DNA of 64,000 nucleotides from Ptychodera flava (GCF_041260155.1 NC_091940.1:30595375-30659374); one strand, 5' to 3'. Shown: positions 11,768-23,642, numbered from the stretch's first letter. Made by a program: numbers and translations. Notes: generated from the letters alone by a model not told the origin.

Positions 11768-13273
11768 CTTTATTTCACACCATTTTCAAAGATATTATTG
11801 AAGACAATTTACAAATTGAAATATGTAATATTGTGTCAACTCTGAAAGTAAACACAAGACGATAATTAGATACAGTGCTCTGTATCTGTCCATAAAACTA
11901 TTACAGCACCATAAAATAGTGGTTCATGCAAATATCTGTGAACTACATACAGTGCGATGTAATACAGAATTATATGGAAAAACACTAGCTAATGACATGA
12001 CTGATGACAAAACATAAACATGATATGATATTATTCACTATATACAAGGACTTTAAGATGAGCGAATTTAACTCTCCGCTCACCATGTCAATTTGGATAC
12101 AAATATATGATGTAAAAACTGTGAGAATTGTTACTTGAACTTGCAAGCAAAATATGCAATATAACGCAGCAAGTTCTAATACAATTCAGAGTGTATACAT
12201 CATGATAAAACTTAGCTCTCTGCACATGAACCAAATCGAAACAAATATCACACAGTATACGCTAGATTAATAATTGTATTCATATTGTGTCAAGTACCAA
12301 GTAAGACACAATGTGGTCGAATAAAGTACAGTGTCAAAATCACAGGCAAAATTCGCTACGATCAAATATTCTCACTGCATCAAACCTATTCTAAACCAGA
12401 TACAATTTTCAGAAACAAAACTTCAGCTATAAGTATGAACCAAATATAAATGCGGAAAAATGCAATTCACCGAATAGCCAGACAAAATTCACATAGTTAT
12501 AATGCCGACATAAAAATCACAGTAGTTTAAATGACAAGATAAAATCCACAGTAGTTAACATTGTTCCCGATAAAAACACCGAGAAAGCACAAAATGAGCA
12601 GATCACTGAATGGATGACCGGAATACGACGCGAAGGGACGAACAATGAATGTATTGATATGGGTGGGGGTGGGTTAATGGGTGAATCAGTGGCAAGATCA
12701 TTGGATTAACGGACAGATGGATTGGTGGATACAGTCTCTCCTATTGGGGAATGGACAGGTGGAAAAATCAGGCTAAAAGCCAGCAAGGAAGAGGTCAGTT
12801 TTAGTGAAGTGAATCTCAAGGGGAACATGGATCGTATGAGAATTCATACAAGAAGAAGTCAAAACGCGAGTGTTTTATTTTTTGCACGCTCGCTTATTAC
12901 ACTGGTGTAAACATTTTTGTACTCAATCCCTGCGTGTGAGTACCTGCAATGAGCATTTGCCCTCTGTCATCATTTACTCTTGGAAGCAACTATCGAGGTA
13001 ACATGACGACTGAAGTCGAGTAAACATGAAGTTAGCATCCAAGGGAAGAGAAAGTGGAAGAAGAGAAAGTGATCAAGAGATTAAATAACTTTCCAGACTT
13101 GAGGGGAAAGGAGAACAAGAAAGAGGGCTTACATGATAGCACCCTTCCTTTCCTCATTATAATATATGGAAAGTTGTTGAGACAAATTTTGACCAGCTCA
13201 TAAGCCAATGAACAGGCTAGGGCAGTTTACGTAGAATTCCTCGTATACTGGAATATCCGTTTTACTGCAGCAC
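11764..13273. other. Intergenic stretch, nothing recognised
   Basis: No exon with family similarity was found. A weak GGATGGAT/GGTGGAT-like purine-rich stretch near 12600-12760 is the only irregularity. Confidence 0.5.
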
Positions 13274-13279
13274 TTTATT
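13274..13279 (-). terminator. Likely polyadenylation signal of CILP-like copy B
   Basis: AATAAA on the minus strand, about 260 bp past the terminal TAG at 13539. It is the nearest canonical signal downstream of the last exon. Confidence 0.5.
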
Positions 13280-13538
13280 CCCTTGACCAAAGGGACGGTT
13301 TTGCGTCTAACGGATCCTTGAGTGGCGTCAACTCAAGGGCCTGGTTCGCCGAGATAAAGGAAGTACAAGAAGTCAAATTTGTGCACGCGCAATGGACAGT
13401 AATACAGCAATGAGACACGCTCGGTATTTGAGCTGATATGGTTATGTTATGTATGGCTACGAGTATTTGGGCGTTTCACTCACTCCTGAGTATATTTTCT
13501 TCATGTTACATGAGTACCGTACTTCAACCTGGTAGCAT

Positions 13539-15984
13539 CTATGTACATACGTAGGCGAGAGCCCATGCCGCATCGGGATCGGGTTTTGGATCTTTATCCA
13601 GGTACGCATCGTCTCTTCCAGCCTGACAATTCTTCAATGCGTCATCGTACCCGTCTCGTCCTTCTCCTTTGGACACATAGATGCCTGTCCTGTAGTCGAG
13701 AATATCAACATAGGGGATCTGGAAACGCAAAGTCTTCAACTGGCTATCGACTTTAATCTGTTCAAGCAAACCATTTTCTGTGATGAATTTGACCAGATGC
13801 GCGTTGGCCCCATATGCGTTTGCGCCGACTTGGGTGTCGACCTTCATGTAACAACTTGACCGGGAACGAGATGAAGGCGCGATTTCTATCACAGTCATGT
13901 CGGCATCTGGTAAGTGGTCATCACCGAATGCATCACCTTCACGCAAATACCCGCTGCATTTAAACTCAATGCAAGCCGCTGATTTTGGCGGTATTCCAGC
14001 GACAGGTGGGTCGGCTTGGAATCATCTATTCTCAAACCATACATAGTATTATTGCCGACTCGTGGATGGCCCCCGGAAAAGCTGGAAACTGAAAAACGCT
14101 CAGTGCTTTCGCTTTTCACTAGTATCTTTATAAAACAGGTTCTTTTGTCTTCATTTTCGAAGGGAAACCATGAATACACTGTGCGGTTTCTCTCTTGGTC
14201 TTTGACACTATTTATGTCGTAATCTTCAAATTCATATTCATAAAGGCTGCCCACTTTAGTCGGAGAGAAAAATACCAAATGATTTTCTGTTAGATTTGCA
14301 TCGATACATCTTTCCTTTGCTGTGTAGTAATTCCACCACTGCCAATAGAAAGGACCCAACTCTCTGGATTCGATTCTCTCGTAGTCGTACCACTCATAGT
14401 CCCAACCATACCACTCATAGTCGTCGTCCCACCAGTTCCACCAATCCCAACCGTACCAAAATTTCTCTGCATATTCAGTCAGTGTGTAAGCCATCTGTGG
14501 AGTCAACCCTCTCATTGTAACCCATCCTGTCTCGTCTCCTGCACTCTGAGGGAGCGTAAACGTTTGCAGTAGGTCTTGTGGCCACTGACCCGGGTGTTTG
14601 TCGTGTGGCACGTCATTCGGATGAACAGCTGTCAAGGTGGTCACTTCATATTCTGCCTTGACATTCACGGAAAACAGTGAATCGTTTCGAGCGCAAAATG
14701 TCAAGACACAGGCACTCCCATCTGGCCCGGTTGTTGCCGTGTAGAAAAAACTAAATCTGCCAGATTGTACATCTCGTGCGTATCTATCTCGTACAACGAG
14801 GTCGTTTGTAATTGCGGTTACTGTTACACCTTCCAAAGGCTCTGTCAATGAATCATCGGTGTACGCCCTCACTTTGAGATGGCAGATTCTGTATCCACGT
14901 TCAATTTGATCGATGTTGCAACTGGGCAAATTTGTAAGATCATACCCAACCAAATTTATGTTACCGACCACAAACTCCTGGGTCTCCCACTGCCGCTTTT
15001 TTCGTCGTTCTTGAGAAATTTCCAGACCCCCTATGTCTTCCCACTCACCAGTTTGCTGGTTGAGGAACCAGAGATGTGGCAAACTGGCCGCAGATGTGTC
15101 AATGTTAGCCTTCTCTGCGTCTATGAAAAGCTTCATGTCTCCATCAACTCTGAGTGGGTCACCGTCGTCATCTGTAAATTGCATTGAAAACATTCCAAAC
15201 GTCTTCAAGGGTACTTGTTCACCTTCTGCGTCACGAGTGGAAAGGTCACTTTGGATGGTGTCAACAGCAGACTGATCAGTTAGATCGGTTGGAGTCAGGC
15301 TAGCCTGTACGTTACCAGTGTATGGTGTGCCGTCTTCCTTGTAAAATGAACCTGCCGGTATGAAAAGCTCTGCATTCGCCTGTCCCTCATCACCACCAAG
15401 AGGTATGGTGGAATCAACACTGCCATCTAGTGTTACCGAGGGAGCACGTCTTTGCAAATACACTGTATGATAAGTGCTTGTCTCTTCACTTAGGGTGAAG
15501 ATCTTAGTTGTTGTTACGAAATCGTTTGCGAGAGATTTAAATGTTACGGACACGCGAGTTTTCCCTTTTGGAAGTTCAAAGCTAAAGTGGCCTTTACTAT
15601 TTGTTCTGGCGACCTCCTCATTTTCAACAAGAACAACCCCATCATCGACGGGAGTCCCATCGTCTGCAGCTTTGGCTCTGCCCATAACATTTATGGTTAG
15701 TCTTCCGCAGGGGACACAACCACACTCTTTAATAACCTGAACTGTAAGAGTAAATGCTGGACACGACAAATGGACTGTTTCAGTGGAAAGGGGACCACAA
15801 CAATTCAGAGGGTCTATACATTGTTGATTGGAATTTTGGTATGGACAAATACCGGAACACTTTCCAACATTGTAATAATAATCATTACCATAGTAGTAAT
15901 AATCATTATGTGCTGGACAATCATCCGGCAGTTTCAAGAGTTTTTGCCCTGGCTTCGAAGAACATACAATGGGGTCATACGGTT
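13539..15984 (-). CDS. Copy B exon 7: CILP core
   Basis: The acceptor is TTGCAG before 15984. The exon opens with a Cys-rich knot (KCSGICP, CCGPL, CGCVPCG). A second regulatory-like beta domain follows, then the conserved block containing STIPLGGDEGQANAELFIPA, which also appears in FAM171-type proteins. A furin-type site (ERRKKRQ) comes next, then a further beta region, the Trp/Tyr/Asp-rich segment (14324-14463), an NLTEN glycosylation site and the C-terminal block. The last 120 or so residues (from about 13946) read only in a shifted frame. The exon is 2,446 bp, one short of a multiple that keeps phase. Confidence 0.9.
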
Positions 15985-18900
15985 CTGCAAGACAAAAAAG
16001 ATACAGTGTTGATGGTTAATTGGACGACGGTATTTATAACTATTATGTAAATTGTATCAGGTCTTGAGCATTGACAATGATTTTGTTGTTTGATTCATAA
16101 CGAATATATTAGTTTGGCACTATGTTGGGGTTCTTTGTCCGTAAGAATCTCTTACAGTGCTCAGGTATTAAATAACATAAAGTATCCGCTCACCGCATAC
16201 ACTTCATCAAAACACGATAACAGTGAATTGATCTAACCTATATTTCACACTAGGTTATCTTATCCTACTTGTAATTTGTTCCAAGTACTCATCGTCATCA
16301 TTTATTATTTTCCTGACTGCTAGTGTTTGAATATCTCAATTACTTTAAATGTTATTGTATGAGGACATTAATCTATCACCTGCCACTGATCAGCAAACTA
16401 GACAAATTCATCATAATAAACCCACAGAACTGGCAGGCGGACGACAAGCATCACACCAGGTTAAGAGAAAGAGCTTAACTGAATTAAATACAGTAACTGC
16501 TGTTAGATTTGTACATACAGGTAGCTTCCTCTAGACTTCGCACAATAATAAATTGATCCTCGGAATCACTAATTCTTCTTTCTACGTTCTGACATTTTGT
16601 CGAAAATCTCATAAAATAGCTGCATATGATTTCACAATTGAAAACACTGATGGCGCCCTTCATCTTCGATATTACTTTTTTTACTCCAGTTGAGTGATAA
16701 TTCTTCAGATACATACAGAGCAATGCAGCCTCAATGGTTTGCAAACTCACTGTTCATACCTAAAACTTTCAATAATGCAGTTTGGGAGTACTGGGATCCT
16801 CCTTGGCCATTTGCTCGGCATTTATATCGTCCGCCATCTTCGTCTTTCAAGTCCGACAAAGTTAATGTGTTATTATAGCCGTAAATGGTGTCGTCGAGGA
16901 TGACATCATCTTTGAACCTGTTCACCGATGAAATGACATTTCATGAAATGAGATGTTATTGCGTGACATACAGCATTAAGCAAAAAGTCAAGCATTTGGC
17001 TTTTCTGGTCGAAATTTCTGTTATCAAATCCGAACATTACACTTGTGCGATAGTAGCACAATTTTGCAATTTGAGTGTACGTCGGTTTGGTTATACACTG
17101 AAAGATCCGTCGCTCGAAGGTGTTCTCTACGCTCCCCTACCACGTAAGAAGGGGAGCGTAGAGAGCGCCCTCGAGCGACGTATCTTTCGGTATAGTCTGG
17201 ATAATACGTGATTACTCCACAGGTGCATGCCGGGACATAATTGGATAGTATTGAGTATATACATTCTTGGATATTTACTAATTGAAGGAAAACCTGTTTC
17301 AAGATGGTTGCAGTGTGTGAAAAATTTCTGTATTCTAAGATCAGATGTCTTTGGAGATTAATTACATACATAATGAAGTCGTTTGCGATATATTGGTGGG
17401 AGTATGAGGCTAGTATAGACCAGATAAAATCTTCATGAGCGTGAATTATGTATAGCTTACCATTCGTAATATGATGGCGCAGGTTTTCCCTTCGCCGTAC
17501 AGCAGAATGTAACACTCTGACCTCGGTATCTCACTTTATTTTGTGGGTGTTCACTCATTACAAGTGGTTCTGTTTGAAAAAAATTATAAAATTGAAATAA
17601 GGCGACGTAAATTCAAAAAATTGAATGACTTGTTACAACATAACAGACGCAATAAATCATGGCCTATTCGGTCAGGGCACATGCAATGCACTGCTATTAT
17701 CAGCTACACCTATCTAATTAATTCTATTATTCAAATACCGTCGTAACATTATTTTACTCACCAAGTCGCTCCAAAGTCACTCTCATTGAAACCAGACGTC
17801 CTAATGCCTGCCGTTTTCTTCGAGAAGATGACGTTGTCTTCGTCGCAGTGATAAATTTCTCCTTTACGAACAGCAAGTCAGCTCCGTTGACGCAGACATC
17901 GTGGATTTCATAGTAGCCACTACTGTCAGTGGTGGCAATCACAGCCAGGGGATTCTCTGCACGGTATATGTTCACATCTTTCAACGGGGCTCCAGAGATA
18001 TCAGTGACCTTGCCAGAAACTACGTCGTTTTCACATACGCAGAACAAACACGTATCGTCAAGGGTGCTGTCTGCACATGTTTGATTACAATCTTTGAAAG
18101 TAAGACACAGAAGATTTCGTTGTGACCTTATCCTGTTGTTCAGTAATAAAATTTTGAAGTCAAATAAATTCGTTTTGACCCTATCCTGCTGTTTGGTTCT
18201 AACATTTGGGAGCCAAATAAAATCATTCTGCTGGAGTTATGACTTTTTCAGATCGTTTTCCGCTTTATAAGAACTTGCATTAATCAGTAATTTTCTAGGC
18301 GATAAAATTAAAACTGTACTGTAACACAATTTCTCGATCTCCCACAAAATCAGGGTTGTACCCGATGAAATCACAAAGAGACAGAACCTGGCTTGCTACG
18401 ATTTCGGAAATGTACACAAATTTACATATTGGCAGTATGGAAAATTCAAGGTGGGCAGCTATCACTCAACCCCCCTCCCCTTTCCGCAGGCTACGGCCAA
18501 GCAAATACGTATACGTTCTCTGTGGAAAATCAATTTAAGTAAAGTATTGAAACACCCTTACGCGGACAATTCCATTCTCCACATGATCTACTCTGAGACG
18601 GTCTTCCAGGGCACTGAGTCGATTTGTCACTTGAATGACATGTCCTCGCACGTGCCTGACTACCTCCGCCGCAAGTGACATCACAAGCTGACCATTGACC
18701 CCAAGTCAACCAACTTGTGCTCCCTGAAAAAAAGATATCTCTTCAAGAAATTGGATATAATCATGTAAATATGCGGCAAGTGTCTATCCTTGGAAAATAA
18801 TTCAATATTATGTAATGCAGAGAATTGTTTGTAATTTTAAATACTACTCGATCGAGCCACGAAATCCAACTCCTTTTCCTTGATCAGTGGCGCAAAACGT

Positions 18901-21900
18901 CTCATAAAACGTTGTAATCTCTTTAATCGGGTAAATTTTGGTAAGCCTATGAGGAATGTGATAGCAGGTTGCCTGTTGGCAATCACGAGTCTTGGACACC
19001 AGCAGAAAAAGCATATAAATAAAACACTTGAGGTTTTATTGCATAAAAAACTTAGTGACGACAAACAGAAAACTGAAACTCTGCACTCTCCCGGAGTGAA
19101 TTCTCTAAAAATGCTTCTGACCGGTTACGCGGGAAAATTGTCCGAAAGCGACGTGAGAAAATTGCTACACAGAATATAGCTTTGCTCTGAATGGTCCTTA
19201 ATTAATTACGTAAAGTAACCTAATTGGTCCATTTAACTCAAATGTGATTGGTCCGCTCCAGGATCCGGGTTTTGCATCAAGCTCGACATCTATTTCCAGT
19301 GTCCATGATGCATAGAGAATATATAGAGTCACTCAGTTACGAAAAAGTCCTTTGCTCCAATGCAAAGATTTAAAAGGACTCTACTTATGAATATTCATAC
19401 ATGAAAAGTCTAATAGAAACACACCCCTGATGATTGGATACACACCACGTGTGTTTGTTTTTGATTTCTAAATAGTATATTGAATTACCATAATTGTCGT
19501 AAAAATCAACCAAAGCGTTTCTCATTTGATTTATCTATTCAACGAAACTGCTTTCGTTTCATTGGTCGCAAATGTCTGGTGAAAAAATACCCTTGGTGGA
19601 TACAAAGCTGCTGTGAGTATTCGCTGACCGCAATTTACAAACCTTGTGGCGCAGTTTAATCGGATTTGTTTTGTGACTTTTGCAGCGCGTACGGCGTCAC
19701 GTTATACAGAGTTTGTTGAAGTGAGGTGATCCGTCTCTAACCGTCATCTCACCCCTCTGTAAGGTGAGGTGAATAAAACCATTCTCTTTGTGAGAGCAAG
19801 AGTCAGCCACGCTATACAAAATAGAATCGATGATTTATATACGGAGACAAGGCGCATTGCGTTAGGCTTTAGAACCTAACGTAGGCGGCGTCGTTGGTGT
19901 GGCAGAGAATGTGCACCGTTTAAAGAAGGGCAGAGTGTTTTATAGGATTTAAGTGTAGACAATACAAGCACATAAACATTGCAAGAATACAGACAAGTTA
20001 TTGCAAGGCCGTAAAAAAAGTTAATTACGAAATTGAAGAAAATGTGTCGCTCTATAGAAGAGCTCGAAGAAAAATAGCCACCGTTTCGTGCGTGGTGTCC
20101 CTGCAACGTAGACACTGGGATGAAAATATCCAATACTTAAACCGATTTGAAAAGACAGGTCGAATGACAAGAAACATGGGACAAATTTAAAAGTGAAGTC
20201 TATTGCGACAACGAGAACAAATTAACTGTAACCAATGACAAAGCTTGCTGCATCGATATCGTCCCTCTATGATTACATGTACATTAGGAGGTTAACAGTA
20301 GGGTTACATTTGGGGATAGGCACCTCAAATCAACACAGCACGGACACCCGACTCGCTACAGTACGTAGAGACGATGGTCCCGTGGTTGCAGGGGAAAAAC
20401 CATTCCGTCGTACACTGACGAGTCGGGCGCCGGTCCGTGGCTAAACAAAAATGTAACTTCGTAACCTGACATTGTAGTCCAGCAACTTCTCGTTGCGAAT
20501 GTCAAACGCTTGTGTTTAACATCGGAAAAAAACTGAAATTTGCTGATAGCGAAAGACCCGACAAATGTCAAAGTCGCCAGGTTGTAAGGGAGCTGTCATT
20601 ATTTACGGCCTGGCGGGTCGGAGGAATGTGAGGGGGTCACTCAACACTTCTCAGATTGCACAATTGCACAAATCAATTTCTCAAAATTTTCCATACAAGA
20701 AAGGGTAAAGCCCCCTGTGACACTTTTCCCCTCAGCGTCTCAGCGTCTCACGTGTTTTCCCACCTGCACTTTCAAATTCTGCCCAGTCAGATATCCTAGT
20801 GAAACCCTGTCATGATATCCATCCAAGTTAAACATTACTTAGTCTATATGGTTGGATACTGGTTATAGCGTGAGCTTTTATATCTGTATTTTGTTGTCAC
20901 TTTGGAATTTCATTTTGATGGTTTCACCTTTTTCAACTGTCATGAGATAACCGATGATAATCTAGCAGGGTATACATCAGAATTTGAAAGGTTTTTCTAT
21001 TGCTGTATTTTGTAAATTTTACAAATATATCGGTATTTACTCTCAGTGGGGCTCAGTAAACATTTCAAAGTTAGAGAGGGGGTTACTCAAAAAATTCATC
21101 ATGCTTGGCGGGGAAGGGGTTACTCAAAATTTCGGAGTGTCCGATGAAATTCCTCCGACCCCCCCCCCTCCCCGGCTGTAAATAATGACAGCTCCCTAAA
21201 ACGATATGATTTAGGGTGTACTCGAGAATCAAAAGCTTCCCATAAATGAACGTTCAAACTTTCATCAACTTTGTTTGCGAGTGACAAGAAATCTTGTCCT
21301 CACAAAGCCTTCAGCGAGCCAGGTATCTCGTCACCGAGTTAACATTGCGCGTCACTTACCTCGACCGTTAGGAGGTATAACGTCATTTCCTCCCGGGCCT
21401 TCTGTCCATGACATTGGAATAACCGTTGTCTGTACGGCCAAATCCCTATCTGTTTTACATAGAAAAAGATATCAGTGTCACCTGTCATGATTTGTCACGA
21501 GATCAAGTGTATGTGTCAGATGTTCGTTAGTTTGAGTCTTAATGTCACGGTTCTTTGTTGGTAGCAGTAAAGAATGCTTACTTGTCAGTGCAGAAAGGTG
21601 GTACATTACAATATCAATTATCATTGATCGCTGGTTGTATTTGTCATCTAAAAGTCATACCGGAAAGGTCATATACGACGTTATAGACCAAAACAATGAT
21701 TAATTCGTTTCTCATCCTCTGATGCGGCGATGCGGTTTGCTGTCTTATTTCCGTTAAATTTTCTTAGTTCGCAAGATCCCTAACTACATATAGCAAATAA
21801 AACAGAAATGTTTACATGTAGTGGTAATTCTGAATCGCAGGAGGGTGACGATAATAAGTTCACTGTCAAGAACTGTACAGTATACGTGTCATTGTTCAGA

Positions 21901-22350
21901 TATCAATACTTTCTGCCGCTAATAGCGCTTAACCGTTTTTATGTGTCCTGTCGCGGGTGTGAGCGAACGTGAGAAAAAATACTGACAGGACTAGTCTAGA
22001 TCGACATTTTCTTTTGTATTTGAACAACTTTGAAATGAATTTGCTTTCTTGAAGATGAACATTAGCATGTCTTAAAGACTGGAGACGCGTATTTTCAGTT
22101 CACGATTTTCTTCAGGCTTGTTCCTGAAGTTGCTAAAAGCAGGCTGGCATAAAACGAAGGAACAAATTTGTCGTTATAAATTACCTGATTTGTGTATTTC
22201 CAGCACGAATAATATCACAAAGACAGCCGTGACAGCCAAGGCGATCACGGATGTTATCACCACACATATGCACAATCCGTGCCTTCGACGTGGTTTAGTC
22301 CCGTGTTTGTTAAGCCGAGGTTCGCCACTCGGTAACGGTTCAACTTCCAT
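13539..22350 (-). CDS. CILP-like membrane-anchored matrix protein, copy B (7 coding exons)
   Basis: Exons (minus order): 22185-22350, 21360-21449, 18562-18723, 17762-18091, 17461-17569, 16760-16917, 13539-15984. All introns are GT-AG, with phases 1,1,1,1,2,1. Domains in order: cytosolic Arg-rich N-terminus, transmembrane helix (about residues 27-50, no signal peptide), linker, TSP1, carboxypeptidase-regulatory-like domain, Ig C2, then the CILP core. Vertebrate CILPs are secreted matrix proteins that bind growth factors (family knowledge); here a type II anchored form is inferred. Against copy A, exon 7 lacks 1 nt at about 14008-14012. The frame then stops at 13895, giving about 1,034 residues rather than about 1,153. 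The lost tail is still readable in the next frame to the TAG at 13539, so this is a recent lesion, an allele or an assembly error. Its paralogue lies upstream at 30670-42725 in the same orientation. Confidence 0.88.
16760..16917 (-). CDS. Copy B exon 6: second half of Ig domain
   Basis: A phase 2 entry completes Trp of the ...YEWFKDD motif. The exon contains the late Ig hallmarks L-x-D-x-G-x-Y-x-C (DEDGGRYKCRANG). The donor is GTATGA. It is 158 bp, the same as copy A. Confidence 0.9.
17090..17198. repeat. Foldback family 2 (intron 5 of copy B)
   Basis: The arms CTCTACGCTCCCCT and AGGGGAGCGTAGAG pair around a short loop near 17142, and outside them GAAAGATCCGTCGCTCGA pairs with TCGAGCGACGTATCTTTC. 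The core AGCGTAGAGAGCGCCCTC recurs at 53049-53097 and 57833-57865. Confidence 0.88.
17461..17569 (-). CDS. Copy B exon 5: first half of Ig domain
   Basis: Encodes EPLVMSEHPQNKVRY, then GQSVTFCC with the first Ig cysteine. It begins in phase 1 after CAAACAG and ends in phase 2 before GTAAGC. It is 109 bp in both paralogues. Confidence 0.9.
17762..18091 (-). CDS. Copy B exon 4: carboxypeptidase-regulatory-like domain
   Basis: A 330-bp phase 1-1 exon. A short Cys cluster (CNQTCADS, CLFCVC) leads into VSGKVTDISGAPLKDVNIY and TTDSSGYYEIHDVC, the transthyretin-like fold of carboxypeptidase regulatory domains. It ends with a dibasic SSSRRKRQ site fitting furin (R-x-K/R-R). This is the intact reference for the disrupted exon 4 of copy A. 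Confidence 0.92.
18562..18723 (-). CDS. Copy B exon 3: thrombospondin type 1 repeat
   Basis: WLTWGQWSACDVTCGGG carries the W-x-x-W-x-x-W C-mannosylation pattern and the CxxTCGGG core. Six cysteines are present, ending CGEWNCP. The exon is 162 bp and phase 1-1, the usual mobile TSP1 exon form. Confidence 0.95.
18838..19179 (+). other. Unidentified open frame in intron 2 of copy B, opposite strand
   Basis: About 113 codons between stops, ending ...GKLSESDVRKLLHRI. The composition is basic and protein-like (KRLIKRCNLFNR early, a hydrophobic VIAGCLLAITSLG stretch, then Lys-rich). There is no ATG at the start, only internal ones (e.g. MRN). It may be the 3' piece of an inserted element; the family was not recognised. 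Confidence 0.35.
20303..20457. repeat. Foldback element in intron 2 of copy B
   Basis: GTTACATTT at the left end pairs with AAATGTAAC at the right end. Inside, CGGAC...CGACTCG pairs with CGAGTCG...GTCCG, and GTACG...GATGGT pairs with ACCAT...CGTAC. It is about 155 bp with a small loop near 20380. Confidence 0.75.
20587..21198. mobile_element. Non-autonomous TIR transposon in intron 2 of copy B
   Basis: Terminal inverted repeats read AGGGAGCTGTCATTATTTAC at the left and its reverse complement at the right. They extend through a GGTCGGAGGAAT block to about 50 bp. The element is 612 bp, with no transposase frame. Flanking TA on both sides suggests a short target duplication, but this is not decisive. 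Confidence 0.8.
21360..21449 (-). CDS. Copy B exon 2: extracellular linker
   Basis: A 90-bp phase 1-1 exon with acceptor AAACAG and donor GAG|GTAAGT. It encodes a Thr/Pro/Gly linker ending IPPNGRG, parallel to VPPNPRG in copy A. This supports the boundary although the middle has diverged. Confidence 0.82.
22185..22350 (-). CDS. Copy B exon 1: cytosolic tail and membrane anchor
   Basis: The first ATG of the MEVEP motif lies at 22350; the 166-bp length to donor G|GTAATT equals that in copy A. PRRRH precedes about 24 hydrophobic residues, and the exon ends in EIHKSG. Positive charges on the N-terminal side predict a type II orientation with the C-terminus outside. Confidence 0.88.
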
Positions 22351-22770
22351 TCTTTTCAACAACGATGGACTCAGAATTTGAAAAACAGCTTAGCTCCTTC
22401 GTCTAGTAGGTTCTATTCAAATGTGGGCAAGTTATGGTGAGAGGTAATGGGAACTATCTCACTTGCAGATTTCCAACACGAACAAGATGAAATTGCGCAA
22501 TCTCTAACTTAAAACAAATTTATTTCTAAAATTATAGCCCGGCTGTAAGCTTATCAATGCACATCCTCGTTCGTAACAAATCGTGAGAAAGCTTTATTGT
22601 GGCGTGACAAAGGATTAACTGGTCACTGTATGCGCGAAAGATATGGGCGTCGATGTCAAGCAGTAAATATTAACACAAGTCACCTGAAAATTTACAATCT
22701 ACGATTGTTTAATGTATTATTAGATCGTATTTAGGCAGTTGCTAACGTCAAATGTCTATGAATGAAACAT

Positions 22771-23530
22771 CACAAGATTCTTCCCAAAAAGCAGTGAAAT
22801 GAATCAATTTTCAATACACTGCGTGAAAATATTTATTTCTTCCAGTTCCCGAAGATAATGAAGCTGAAATTTGACAGAATTTCATTCAATTGAGATACAT
22901 ATATGAGAAAGTATTACTAAGAGAGTATTTTATCGTTTAGAGGTCCGAGTCGCTGACATTAACTTCTTTAGTCGTAAGTAAGCACCTTTAAAAGTGTCTA
23001 ATTTATCACTGTTGTTGCACGTGCAAGTAATTCATTGCCTCTTCTAAACATATGACTCGTGAAATCTATTCCAGGCTTCGCAGAAGTCACCACGCCAATA
23101 AGCGATGCAAACAAAGACAACTTTTCAGACACTATCTACCTGAGACCCATCTAAGCCCAACAAAGACTGCAAATTTATTACTCCAGTCACTGTGTGTTTT
23201 TTGTTTATTGTGAGCGAGTTAAAGGACGGTGGAAGTGATGCGCACGTGCTCTTCACGAACAGTGGTTCTAAAGACAGAGATTAGATGGGTGATGGCTGCA
23301 TGTACGAAACGTGTCTAAAAATTTCGTTTCATCGAGTGAGAATTAAGCAAGGCAGAGCTCTTCGTGTAATGCCAAGGATATCATTTAAAGCATTGCAAAG
23401 TCTTATTCCGTAAAAATCTAAATATTAAATAACTTCTCTGTAAATTTGGGTAGCTCTGTAATCTCTGGCGGGAGGTGACTTATAAAGACTTCCAAATGAC
23501 GTCATGAGCACTGGCTTGCAAAATATAGGT
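22771..23530. repeat. Upstream segment with a diverged second copy
   Basis: TGAAATGAATCAAT...GTTCCCGAAG, the GCAAACAAAGAC...AACAAAGACT block and the GACTTATAAAGACTT block recur in the same order at 24221-24400 and 26195-26680. This marks an old tandem duplication upstream of copy B. Confidence 0.65.
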
Positions 23531-23642
23531 GTTCGAAAGAAAATGAAAACACAAACTGGGAGAGGTTTTTTGACGGTGTTAGGATAAAATCATTTGAGAA
23601 GCAGTAACTCGACGCGGTCGAAGGGTCGCTCGATCTCGGAGG

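Noticed and set aside
20235-20444. 69-codon plus frame in intron 2 of copy B
   Set aside because: It lies across the foldback at 20303-20457, and its open state is incidental to the palindrome.
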